Shown one piece after another: positions 21,001 to 30,000 of a stretch of DNA of 60,167 bases. The first letter of the stretch is position 1; every line of letters starts with the position of its first letter. This DNA is from Cyanobacteria bacterium UBA11153. GTDB taxonomy: Bacteria > Cyanobacteriota > Cyanobacteriia > Cyanobacteriales > Coleofasciculaceae. The stretch is from the NCBI GenBank assembly GCA_003511885.1, contig DOIX01000362.1:5109-65275 (forward strand). Reading direction: 5' to 3'. A model generated the notes under the pieces. It was given only the letters and a program-made list of their open reading frames with translations, made no database searches and was not told where the DNA came from. Made by a program: the position numbers and the translations under genes.

Positions 21001-22781
21001 GCAATAGTTGGTGTTTCAAAGAAATCGATAAAAGATAATTCGACTTGTAATATTTGCCTAACTCGGTTAATAATTTGAGTAACCAGGAGAGAATCTCCTC
21101 CCAACTGGAAGAAATTATCGTCTATTCCCACTCCCTCAACACCTAAAACTTCTGACCAAATTCTGGCTAATTGTTTCTCAATGTCTGTACTAGCTGGGGT
21201 AAACTCTTTGAAGGATACGGCGGTATCATTCCCCGTAATGCCGAGTTGTTTAGCTAACCCAATCCTCTGCAATTTCCCTGTGGGACCTTTGGGAATTTCC
21301 GCCAGGAAAGTTATCAAACGAGGCACTTTAAAATCAGCAACTCTCGTAGCAACAAATTCTTGAATTTCTCTGGCAGTCACTCCTGCCTTATCTCGCAATA
21401 CTACAGCAGCAGCCACATCTTCACCTAATTGAGAATGAGGAATGGCAAAAGCCAGTGCTTGGTCTACAGCCGGATGTGTTAGCAAGATTTCATCAATCTC
21501 GCGGGGAGAGATTTTTTCTCCACCACGGTTAATTATCTCTTTAATTCTCCCTTTCAGAAAAAGATAGTTATCACTGTCTAAATAACCTAAATCCCCAGTC
21601 CGAAACCAACCATTAGTAAAAGCCCCTTCATTGGCTTGAGGATTATTTTCATATCCTGGAGTAACATTCCCTCCTCTAATAACTACTTCACCAGTATTTC
21701 CTGATGATAATAAGTTACCTTCCTCATCCATAATCGCAATTTCCAGTCCCGCTGCCATTCCAACTGAACCAGGTTTTCTGACTTGGGGTGGTAGAGGATT
21801 GCTTGCCATTTGATGGGCTGCTTCTGTCATCCCATACGCTTCAATTACTGGAGCAGAAAATACTTGTTCTAAATCTGCCATGACTTGAGGTGCTAAGGAA
21901 GCAGAAGAGGAACGAATGAAGCGAATAGCCGAGTTAGCAATAATTTCTTTATTCCCCTGACTTCTGGCTAAAATAGCTTGGTGCATTGTCGGGACAGCCG
22001 AATACCATGTTGGGGAAAATTCTGATAATAAATTAAAAAACTTAGGTGCGTCAAATCCCGGCGTACAAACAACACTCGCACCCGCACTTATCGATGAAAG
22101 TAATGCCCCCATTAGTCCATGAATATGGAATAATGGCATGATATTGAGACACCTGTCATTTTCGGTTAGTCCTAAAGTCTTACGGATATTAGCCGCAGAA
22201 GTACAGAGATTTCTGTGAGTAAGAGGTACAATTTTCGGACGAGAAGTCGTACCAGAAGTATGGAGTACTAAAGCGATATCCTCAGATTCGGCAAAGCCGC
22301 CATTTGTTGGATTATTTGGTTCACCTCCAGTTAAAGTAAACAAACCTGCTGGACTATCTAATATGGGTGATAATTCTAGGATAGGGATATTTTGCGCTTG
22401 GGCAATCTCCACAGCAGGTGAATCTATTCCAGCTTGGATAATTAGGGCTTTAGCCTTTAAATCCGATAAATAAAACTCAAATTCCGGGGCGCGATAGTTA
22501 GGATTGAGGGGGGCACAAGTAGCCGCAGCAGCCACAGCTAAAAAAGCCACTGCCATTTCCGGACCATTGGGGAGGACAATCGCTACTCTGTCATTACGCC
22601 CGATACCGATAGAGTTTAGCTGATTTAGGACATAGTGAATGCGATCGCGCAATTCCAGATAAGTTAGAGGTATGCGATTGGGGGCAAGGATGGCAGCAGC
22701 GTTTGGTTGCCGCTGACAAATAGTTTCCAGCCCTTGATAAATTCCTGAATGTAATTTTGTTTTTTGGTAGTTTCTACTCAT
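15066..22781 (-). CDS. NRPS-1: oxalyl-CoA-synthetase-like loader, PCP, C, formyltransferase, half C, A, PCP, Cys-TE
   Basis: The 2571-residue synthetase starts at the ATG at 22781, with GAGG just upstream; a TTG 12 bases earlier is possible. Domains: residues 1-511, an acyl-CoA-ligase with HTSGTTSRPK, WYSAVPTMHQ and FIRSSSASLAP, the pattern of AAE3/Pcs60 oxalyl-CoA synthetases; PCP1 about 535-600 (LGGDS, Ser564); C domain 620-1055 with intact HHIIFDG (756-762); formyltransferase about 1081-1336 with catalytic N1170-x-H1172 and D1208. A C-terminal half of a C domain without HHxxxDG spans about 1391-1641. The A domain (1656-2156) has YTSGSTGKPKG and a pocket reading D-A-E-D-I-G-T-V-V, acidic and so perhaps for a basic amino acid. 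PCP2 (Ser2214) and a thioesterase (2271-2556) follow; the thioesterase nucleophile motif GHCFGG has Cys2343. The predicted product is an acyl (oxalyl?) amino acid, possibly formylated. Confidence 0.92.
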   Translation of the reverse strand: MSRNYQKTKLHSGIYQGLETICQRQPNAAAILAPNRIPLTYLELRDRIHYVLNQLNSIGIGRNDRVAIVLPNGPEMAVAFLAVAAAATCAPLNPNYRAPEFEFYLSDLKAKALIIQAGIDSPAVEIAQAQNIPILELSPILDSPAGLFTLTGGEPNNPTNGGFAESEDIALVLHTSGTTSRPKIVPLTHRNLCTSAANIRKTLGLTENDRCLNIMPLFHIHGLMGALLSSISAGASVVCTPGFDAPKFFNLLSEFSPTWYSAVPTMHQAILARSQGNKEIIANSAIRFIRSSSASLAPQVMADLEQVFSAPVIEAYGMTEAAHQMASNPLPPQVRKPGSVGMAAGLEIAIMDEEGNLLSSGNTGEVVIRGGNVTPGYENNPQANEGAFTNGWFRTGDLGYLDSDNYLFLKGRIKEIINRGGEKISPREIDEILLTHPAVDQALAFAIPHSQLGEDVAAAVVLRDKAGVTAREIQEFVATRVADFKVPRLITFLAEIPKGPTGKLQRIGLAKQLGITGNDTAVSFKEFTPASTDIEKQLARIWSEVLGVEGVGIDDNFFQLGGDSLLVTQIINRVRQILQVELSFIDFFETPTIAGIAQSIASLDPENTHQNLPSIETISQASKLTLSYTQASFWFLEQLKPGNPAYHRPGAIIISGYINLKALTESLKEIVRRHESLRTNFVTINGQPFPVIHPTVTLTIPQIDLSTLTKSQQEAEIKRLGKEDAQAPFNLSEGLLFRVKYLRLSAEKHLLLLTFHHIIFDGWSMEVFLPELAKIYAAFSQEQKSPLPELTIQYKDFAYWQRQWLTGEVLETQINYWKQQLAGVPPLLELPTNRSRPAIPTFRGELYEIVLPQSLRESLKALSQEEGATLFITLLAAFAILLHRYTNREDIVIGTPVAGRNRIETEQLIGALINTIVIRTSISDNPSFRALLNQVKKVALDAYAHQELPITKLVEALQPERNISYQSIFQVMFQFTNSVNEVVGKDFRMEEMELDNGVSVLDLSLDIIDTHIGFCCRFKYNTDLFDPVTIERMAEHFQHLLEAIVAHPEQSIGSLPLSTEVQETTLTSGSSKFHTNLNRQQFSCYLIGNESLVIPCAEILMKGGHQILGIISTGKSISQWATSQSIPHIQPKEDLISFLSQSPFDYLFSIYNLSIIPEEVLKLPRRYAINCHDALLPKYGGINAPSWAILHQEKTHGITWHQMANVVDGGDILKEVTIDIEQDETAFSLNRKCYEIIIHSFAQLVDDIAADRVVITQQNLDERSYFLMRQKPSPGCLLSWQKSAAELDALIRALDFGSHLNLLGMPKLAIGNEFVIVPQIKVLDNLAQSPSGRITAINDNSLIIATKSYDILLNYVLSIEGNKLSIPEFVTRFNLQIGEEFKDIDIERSQKLENWESLLFKHEQFWVERLASLNPITIPYGNRERLSPLSARQVKSGDWLIPDEVITFLAQRQGEWSLSNFLVAAFAGYLSRISQTSCFDLGLRQGEMLNQLTQLEGFFASDVPCRINLNYQQSFESVFQSVNQEIKLVKHHQTYPRDILLKYPQIKGLIELGFEHKFLVNIEQVQSLDEYSIGQNNPLTLVIPESGTKCYWIYDSEIFDSDTIAKMEGQFTTFVRSIVTNPTLSLAEINLLADDELHQILGEWNNNQSDYPKNLSIHQLFELQVEKTPDALAVVWKNQEISYRELNNRANQLAHYLQKLGVKPEVLVGICVERSIEMPIGILGILKGGGAYVPLDPNYPTERLNYMVEDAQISLIITQEKFQQQFDNPEVRQICLDKDWRIISQESSENPLSEVRAENLAYVIYTSGSTGKPKGVMINHQSLVNFTKAAIDEYRITQCDSEALLQADRILQFASISFDAAAEEIYPCLTAGGTLVLRTDEMLSSIGTFLKACQNEKVTVLDLPTAYWHQMVAELATTDVALPDSIRLVIIGGERVLPEFVKTWQESVGNYPQLVNTYGPTEGTVVATIYPVTTSTSSQKEVPIGRGIANVQTYILDQNLQPLPIGIPGELHIGGAGLARGYLNRPELTAAKFIPNPLAKSKLNRLYKTGDLARYLPDGNIEFLGRIDNQVKIRGFRIELGEIEAVLIQDPHVRETVVIAREDIPGDKRLVAYLVSQQQPPPTTDKLRRFLKEKLPDYMIPSAFVILESFPLTPNGKIDYRSLPTPDYRFQELNNNFVKHRDELEQKLTEIWQKVLQRQHISIKDNFFDLGGHSLVAVQLFSQIQKQLDKDLPLATLFQYPTIEELAQIIRQKELVAPISSLVAVKPSGAKKPFFFHGGAADALSWAKFAKLLDKEQPFYALQRPDLDGKEITENSVEELAQLCLVEIRKIQPKGPYLLGGHCFGGMVAFEMAQQLISQGEEVDLLALFDAYPPRQSQPQINRDSLAFRLRYNFHKFDYWLSKTYYYHGQKLFSGGLLDKFKYIGQKVQEKIAAKQKRQIVQQQLTSQPSPEEKTADTLPHELRYLRAEEVNRAASVKYKPQVYPGKITLLRAKKQFAQWYLGEFMGWDKLTSVGVDKYEIPGLAGNLFNKDSAPLLAKQLKLCLDRVDADGSALLSNLRLSGWSAISSKN

Positions 22782-22882
22782 TTTCCTCGCCAAATAAGTT
22801 GATAATCTGATTTGTTGAAGATTGACATTTTTTATATCTTTACCACAAGTCTATTGGTAGAAAATAACAAGAGGAATACTCT

Positions 22883-23731
22883 CTACAATATAAGTTTGCC
22901 GCGATCGCGGTTTTCCATATTTTGATGTAGAAGCGCTGTACAATCCTTTACGCCCACGCCTTCCTTCTCTAAACAGCCATCGTTTTCCCTCAGCGCTTTC
23001 ATCGCCTCATCAATTGCAGCTTGAGCCGCAAACAAACAAGGGGTGCTATAATTAACCATTGACACGCCTATTTTCTTAAGTTGATCTAAACTACAGGTAG
23101 GAGATTTGCCTCCAGCAATTTGGTTAAATACTAGGGGTTTATCTACTTGAGATTTGATGGCTTTAATTACTTCAAAATCTTTAATTCCATCTGCTAAAAT
23201 ACCATCAGCTCCAACTTCAGCAAATGCTTTGGCTCTTTTAACAATTTCCTTCACGTCATCAGCATCTGTTCGAGCCACAACAAACAAATTATGCCTGGTT
23301 GCTAAAACTTTTTTCAACTTGACTAAAAAATCATCTAATTCCAAGAGTTGTTTTCCATCTAAATGTCCGCAGCGTCTTGGTCTTTTTTGATCTTCAATAA
23401 TTACCCCATCAGCACCAACAGACTCTAATAAAGAAACGACATGACAAGCCACTTCAGCATCCACATAACCATCATCAATATCAACCAAAATATAGTGATA
23501 TGGCAGTAATGTTCTCACCCGTTGGACAAATGCTACAATATCTGACCAAGCAATAAACCCAATATCTGGTAAACCGTAATGACTGGCAGCAAAACCAAAT
23601 CCACTGATAAAAATACCGTCGTAGTATTTAGCGGCGATAGAGGCTGAAAAAACATCGTATACACCAATAAAAGGGACTATCTCTCTTTTTTTTAGTTCTT
23701 CCTGTAGGGTGTTTCGGGAATTTGTCTGCAT
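22883..23731 (-). CDS. Isocitrate lyase/PEP mutase superfamily enzyme (candidate oxaloacetate hydrolase)
   Basis: The 282-residue protein has the superfamily core: GVYDVFSA, the Mg-binding DIDDG (84-88), EDQKRPRRCGHLDGK with the catalytic Cys121 of the C-C lyase branch, and VVARTDA (151-157). The Cys places it with methylisocitrate lyase, dimethylmalate lyase and oxaloacetate acetylhydrolase, not with PEP mutase, whose loop is EDKxxxKxNS. Where methylisocitrate lyase has Tyr-Pro (ALYPLSAF), this has Tyr-Ser (VNYSTPCLF, Ser229). As I recall, a Ser at this place marks fungal oxaloacetate hydrolases. It is 89 bases before NRPS-1 on the same strand. With the oxalyl-CoA-synthetase-like loader, I infer that it may cleave oxaloacetate to oxalate and acetate. 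Alternatives are methylisocitrate-type lyases or an unknown 2-oxo-acid lyase. Confidence 0.85.
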   Translation of the reverse strand: MQTNSRNTLQEELKKREIVPFIGVYDVFSASIAAKYYDGIFISGFGFAASHYGLPDIGFIAWSDIVAFVQRVRTLLPYHYILVDIDDGYVDAEVACHVVSLLESVGADGVIIEDQKRPRRCGHLDGKQLLELDDFLVKLKKVLATRHNLFVVARTDADDVKEIVKRAKAFAEVGADGILADGIKDFEVIKAIKSQVDKPLVFNQIAGGKSPTCSLDQLKKIGVSMVNYSTPCLFAAQAAIDEAMKALRENDGCLEKEGVGVKDCTALLHQNMENRDRGKLIL

Positions 23732-24066
23732 TTATTACTCCACACGTCTAGATTCTCAATTCTGTCGCACCCTACTCTAACTACCATGACACCAAATCAA
23801 AATCATGAGGCAACTAATGGGACTTAAACAAAAATTGAGGCAAAAATGGCTTCAAACCTATACAGGGCAATAATTTTAGGTTAAATCATCCTAAATCTAG
23901 TATTAACAAGGGTTTCAGGTATTTTTATGCCATTGATGTATTTCCCTTGTCCAGAAAGGGTTTCAGCCGATTTAGGGACTATAATCTGTCTAAGTACCAC
24001 TAAGCTTAATAAAGCTTAGAATATTCTTTTCCCTCCTCTCCTGGGTCAACCTCCGGGAAGAAGAGG
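23732..24066. other. 335-base gap between NRPS-2 and the lyase-family gene
   Basis: No gene was found. A perfect 8-bp stem with a 4-base loop (CTAAGCTT-AATA-AAGCTTAG, about 24001-24020) lies about 45 bases past the NRPS-2 stop and may end its transcript, although the U-run is poor. The lyase-family gene thus may have its own promoter in the left part of this gap. Confidence 0.5.
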
Positions 24067-27000
24067 CTATCGATCTGGATTTACTCCATCTAAGCACAGT
24101 TTTAATTGCTCTGCCAAGAGGGGAGCCGCATCTTTATTAAACAAATTACCCGACAATCCGGGAATCTCATACTTATCCACCTCAACAGATGTCAATTTAT
24201 CCCAGCCCATAAATTCTCCCAAGTACCATTCGTCAGACTGTTTTTTAGCCATCAAAAGAGTAATTTTACCTAGATAAACTTGCGGTTTATAGTTCATAGA
24301 TGCTTCCTCACTCAATTTTTCTGCTCGTAAATATCGCAATTGATGGGATAAGGTATGCTCTGTTTTTTTGTCTGAAGATGGCTGAGATTTCAATTGTTCA
24401 TAGCCAAGTTGTCGCTCTTGTTTTGCTGATTTTTTTTCTGCCAATTTTTGGCGAATATACTGTAACTTATCTAGCAGTCCACCTGAAAATAACTTTCGTC
24501 CATGATAATAGTATGTTTTTTGCAGCCAATAATCAAACTTATAGAAACTATTAATCAAGAGGAAAGAGAAAGAATTGCGGTTGATATAAAGTTGTGCTGA
24601 TGGAGGTGGATAAGCATCGAAGAGGGCAAGCAAATCGACTTGTTCTCCTTCAGAATGTAACTGTTGCGCCATCTCAAATGCTACCGTACCGCCAAAACAA
24701 TGTCCGCCTAATAAATAAGGTCCTTTAGGTTGAACAGTTTTGATTTCTTTGAGACAAATAGCTGCTAGTTGTTTCACAGATATTTCTGTAACTTCTTTCC
24801 CATCTAAATCTGGGCGTTGTAGTGCATAAAAAGGTTGGTTTTCATCTAATAAACTAGCAAATTTAGCCCAACTTAGGGCATCAGCGGAACCGCCATGGAA
24901 AAAGAAAGGTTTTTTGGATCCTTTGGGTTGAATTGCTACTAAGGATGTTCTGGATATTGAGACTGCTTCTTGGCGAATAATATTAGCAAGTTCGGCAATA
25001 GTTGGAGCTTGGAAGAGGGTGGATATGGGTAAATCTTTATTCAGGATGTTTCCGATTTGGGCGAAGAGTTTGACGGCGAGGAGGGAATGTCCGCCTAAGT
25101 CAAAGAAGTTACTACTGATGCTGATGGGTTTTACGTTAAGCACTTTCTCCCAAAGTTGGGTGAGTTGTTGTTCTAATTCATCGCGGGGAGCAATTAAATT
25201 ATTTCCGTCATTATAGCTGATGTACTCTGGTAACGGAAGGGCGCGGCGGTCTACTTTACCATTAGGAGTGAGAGGGAAAGCATCTATAATTACAAAAGCC
25301 GAAGGAATCATGTAATCTGGTAATCTTTCCTTAAGGAAGCGGCGCAAGTCATCAGTTATAGGTATTTCTTGGTTGGGGATAATATAGGAAACTAAGCGTT
25401 TATCTCCTGGTACATCTTCCCTGACAATAACTACAGTTTCTTGGACATTAGTAGCTTGGGCTATGACTGATTCAATTTCCCCCAATTCAATCCGGAAACC
25501 CCGAATTTTTACTTGACTGTCAATTCTCCCAATAAATTCAATATTCCCATCTGCTAAATAACGAGCTAAATCTCCTGTTTTGTAGAGTCGTTTTGACTTG
25601 TTAAAGGGATTGGTAATAAATTTTTCTGCTGTCAATTCTGGGCGATTAAGGTAACCTCTTGCTAAACCATCACCACCAATATAAATTTCACCGGGCACAC
25701 CAATAGGGAGAGGTTGCAGATGGGCATCGAGAATATAAATCTCGGCATTGGCGAGAGGACGACCAATTGTAGGTTTTGTTAACTCTTTGGTTATCAAACA
25801 ACTTGTAGTATCTACCGTACACTCCGTTGGTCCGTAGACATTATAAAAATGGGTGTTATTAATCGATGCTAAACTTTTCCAAGTAACTTCGTCTAGGGGT
25901 TCTCCTCCTAACAAAACCAGCTTAGGTATTCCATCATTTATTTCATTCAATCCAGCAGCAAGTAAGAGTTTGATATGAGAAGGAGTTCCATCCAAAACAT
26001 CCAAAGAGTGATCCCTGATGTAAGCAAGCAATCGATCTCCATCCCGTCGAATATTATCAGGTAAAATATACAGAGTATGACCATAGAGTAGCTGAACAAT
26101 TTGCTGGACTGAAGGGTCAAAGCTTAGAGGTGCATTGAGGCTGACACGCAAAGGATAATCTTGATGATGATAGACTGCTTGATCTAAAGCTGTGGCTAAA
26201 TTTATTGCTGACTTATGGGAGACAGCCACACCTTTTGGTTGACCTGTAGAACCAGAGGTGTAGATAACATAAGCCAGGTCAATAGACATGACTGGACTGA
26301 GTAAATTCTCTTGACTATTTTGGTTGATAATTTCCCAGTCTGAGTCCAAACAAATCACCTGAATATTTGATGCTGGAAGTTGTTTGAGAAGATATTTTTG
26401 GGTCAAGAGTATGGGGACTTGCGCATTAGACAACATAAATGTTATGCGCTGTTGGGGATAAGTTGGGTCTAGTGGTACATAAACACCACCTGCTTTAATT
26501 ATTCCCAACATTCCCACAATCATTTCCCAAGAACGTTCCAGACAAATACCCACAAATGTCTCTGGTTTTACACCAAACTTTTGTAAGTAATGAGCTAATT
26601 GATTGGCACGATTATTCAATTCTTGATAAGTTAATATTTTCTCACCAAATACTACTGCTACTGCATCCGGTGTTTGTTCTACTTGTTCCTCAAATAATTG
26701 ATGAATGCACTTATCTTGAGGATAATCTGTTTGAGTATTGTTCCATTCCACTAATAACTGATGTCGTTCCGCTTCTGTTAATAGCGGTAATTGAGCAATC
26801 GATTGAGATGGGTTAGCTACTATACCTTCTAGCAATGTCTGAAAATGCCCAATCATTCGGGTAATAGTAGCAGTGTCAAATAAATCAGTATTATATTCCC
26901 AAGTACCCTTAATCTCCTCACTACTTTCTGTTAAGCTAATCGTCAAATCAAACTTAGCTGTACCATTATCAATTTCCAGAGTACTGAGGGTTAAATCGGG

Positions 27001-30000
27001 TAGTTCACAGGTGGATTGAGGCGTATTTTCCAGGACAAACATCACCTGAAAAAGTGGGGAACGGCTCATGTCCCTTTCCGGTTGTAGTTCCTCGACTAGC
27101 TTCTCAAAGGACAAATCTTGATGAGCCAAAGCCCCTAATGTTACTTCTCTTACTCTCTCTAACAATTCCTCAAAACTTGGATTACCTCCCAAGTTAGTTC
27201 GCAAGGCTAAGGTATTGACAAAAAAGCCGATTAACCCTTCTATCTCTAACCGATTTCTCCCAGCAACAGGAGTACCAATAATAATATCCTCTTGTCTCGA
27301 ATAGCGGAAAAGTAAGATGTAAAATGCTGCTAACAAAGTCATGAAGAGGGTGACACCTGATTTCTGACTTAATTGTTTGATTCCACTGCTTAATTCAGGT
27401 GATAGTAACAGGGATTGTTGTTTCCCAGAATAGGTTTGAATGGGTGGACGGGGGTAGTCGGTGGGTAACTCTAGAACAGGAAGTTGACCCCCTAATTGCT
27501 CTTTCCAGTAATCTAGTTGTGATGCTAAAATCTCACCTTCCAACCATGACCGTTGCCAAACGGTAAAGTCAGGATATTGGATCGGTAATTCTGGTAATGG
27601 TGAAGGTTTTCCTGATGAGAAAGCTTCGTACAATGCCGCTAATTCCTGCCTTAATATTCCCAGCGACCAGCCATCGGAAATAATATGGTGTAGGGTGAGG
27701 AGCAAGATGTGGTCGTCTGATGCAAGACGGAGTACTTTGGCGCGAACTAACGGACCGATGGCTAAGTTAAATGGTTCTTGGGCTTCTTCTGTAGTCAGAC
27801 GAGAGGCTTCTTCTTCCCTCGCCGCTGCTGAAATATTTTCTAGATTGATAACTGGAAGAGTGAAATTGATAGTTTCAGATATGATTTGTGATGGTTCCCC
27901 ATCAACTGAGGTGAAGGTGCTTCTGAGACTTTCGTGACGACGGATAATTTCGAGCAAGCTTTCTGAAAGTGCCTGTAGGTTTAGTACACCCTTGAAGCGC
28001 TCGGCATCAGGGATATTATAAGTGGCACTGTTGGGTGTCAATTGGTCAAGAAACCACAGTTTGGTTTGAGTAAATGATAGGGGGATCTTCCCCACTCTGG
28101 AAATTGGTACTAGAAGTGGTAAATTTACAGTAATATCAGTTTTAGCTTTTTCAATTGACTGGCTTAATTCAGCCACCGTTGGTCTTTCAAATAACGTGCG
28201 AAGAGGTAATTCAATACCGAAGGCTTTTTGGCAGCGAGATATGACTTGAGTACCTAGTAGGGAATGTCCACCCAATTCAAAGAAATTGTGACGAATACCA
28301 ACTTTGTTTAACCGGAGAACTTCCGCCCAGATGTTAGCGATTATTTCTTCAGTAGGCGTGCGGGGTGCGACAAATTTGTCGGAAAAAGTTTCTGTGGAAA
28401 TATTTTGTAACGGAAGGGCGCGGCGGTCTAATTTACCACTAGGAGTGAGAGGGAAAGCATCCAGGATAACGAAGGCTGAAGGAACCATATAATCTGGTAA
28501 TTGCTGCTTCAGGAATCTCCGTAGTTCATCTGTAGTTGGTGCTGGTTGTGCTTGAGGAATTATATAGGCAACTAGGCGTTTATCTCCTGGGACATCTTCT
28601 CTGGCGATAACTACAGTCTCCCGGACATGAGGATCCTGTGCCAATACTGATTCAATTTCGCCCAACTCAATCCGGAATCCGCGAATCTTCACCTGATTGT
28701 CAATACGACCAAGATATTCGATATTTCCATCTGGTAAGTAACGAGATAAATCACCAGTTTTGTACAGTCGAGCTGATTTTGAGGGATCGAAGGAGTTAGG
28801 AATAAATTTTTCGGCTGTTAATTCCGGACGGTTAAGATATCCTCTGGCTAAACCATCACCACCAATATATAATTCTCCTGGGATGCCAATCGGTACGGGT
28901 TGCAGATGAGAGTCGAGAATATAAATTTGGGTGTTGTCAATTGGGCAACCAATAGGAGGCAGGTTTGACCAGGAGCTAACTGGACTTGTGAGGGTAAAAG
29001 CGGTCACTACATGACTCTCCGATGGACCATAGTGATTGTGCAGCCTGCTCGCTGGTAATTGACTAAACCATAAGGCAATCGCTGGAGTAATTTGCAACTG
29101 TTCCCCAGCGGTGATAATCTCGCTTAAGTTGGTAAGAACTAGATCGGAATCAGCGGCTACTTCAGCTAACTGTTGTAAAGCCACAAAGGGTAGAAATAAT
29201 CGTTCCACCATGTTTTGATGGAGGAAGCGTAACAAAGCCATTGCATCTCTGCGCATTTCTTCTGAGATTAATACCAGTGTTCCTCCGGAACACCAAGTAG
29301 AAAAAATTTCTTGAAAGGAAACATCGAAACTCAAAGGGGCAAATTGTACAGTTTTGGCAGGAATACCAAGCTGAGGATGGTTCAGATGCCATAAAATTAA
29401 ATTAAATAAGGGTAACTGCATCATGGCTACCCCTTTGGGTTTACCAGTAGAGCCTGAAGTGTAAATTACATAACCCAAGTTACTGAGTTGGACAGTGCTA
29501 ATTAGATTTTCTGGACTCTCGTTAGAAATGCCTGTCCAATCTCTGTCTAAGCAAATAACCTTTGCTTGATGTGATGGTAATGTCTCAACTAGCTGGATGG
29601 TTGTTAGTAAGACTTGTATCTGAGTATCTTCTAACATGAAAGCTATGCGATCTTGGGGATAGACTGGATCTAATGGTACATAAGCCCCTCCTGCTTTGAG
29701 AATAGCTAACAATCCCACAACCATTTCTAGGGAGCGCTCCACACAAATCCCTACCAATACTTCTGGTTTGACACCCAATTTTTCCAGGTAATGGGCTAAT
29801 TGATTAGCACGATTATTTAACTCTCGATAGGTCAATCTTTGGTCTTCAAAAACTACCGCAATAGCATCGGGTGTCCGCTCGACTTGTGATTCAAATAGTT
29901 GATGAATACACGTATCTTGAGGATAATCTGCCGCTGTATTATTCCATTCCACTAATAGTTGATGTTTTTCCGCTGCTGTTAACAGAGGTAGTGTAGAAAT

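Noticed and set aside
22883..23731. PEP mutase, hence a phosphonate pathway
   Set aside because: The active-site loop is RRCGH as in C-C lyases, not the PEP mutase EDKxxxKxNS form, and no phosphonopyruvate decarboxylase is nearby.
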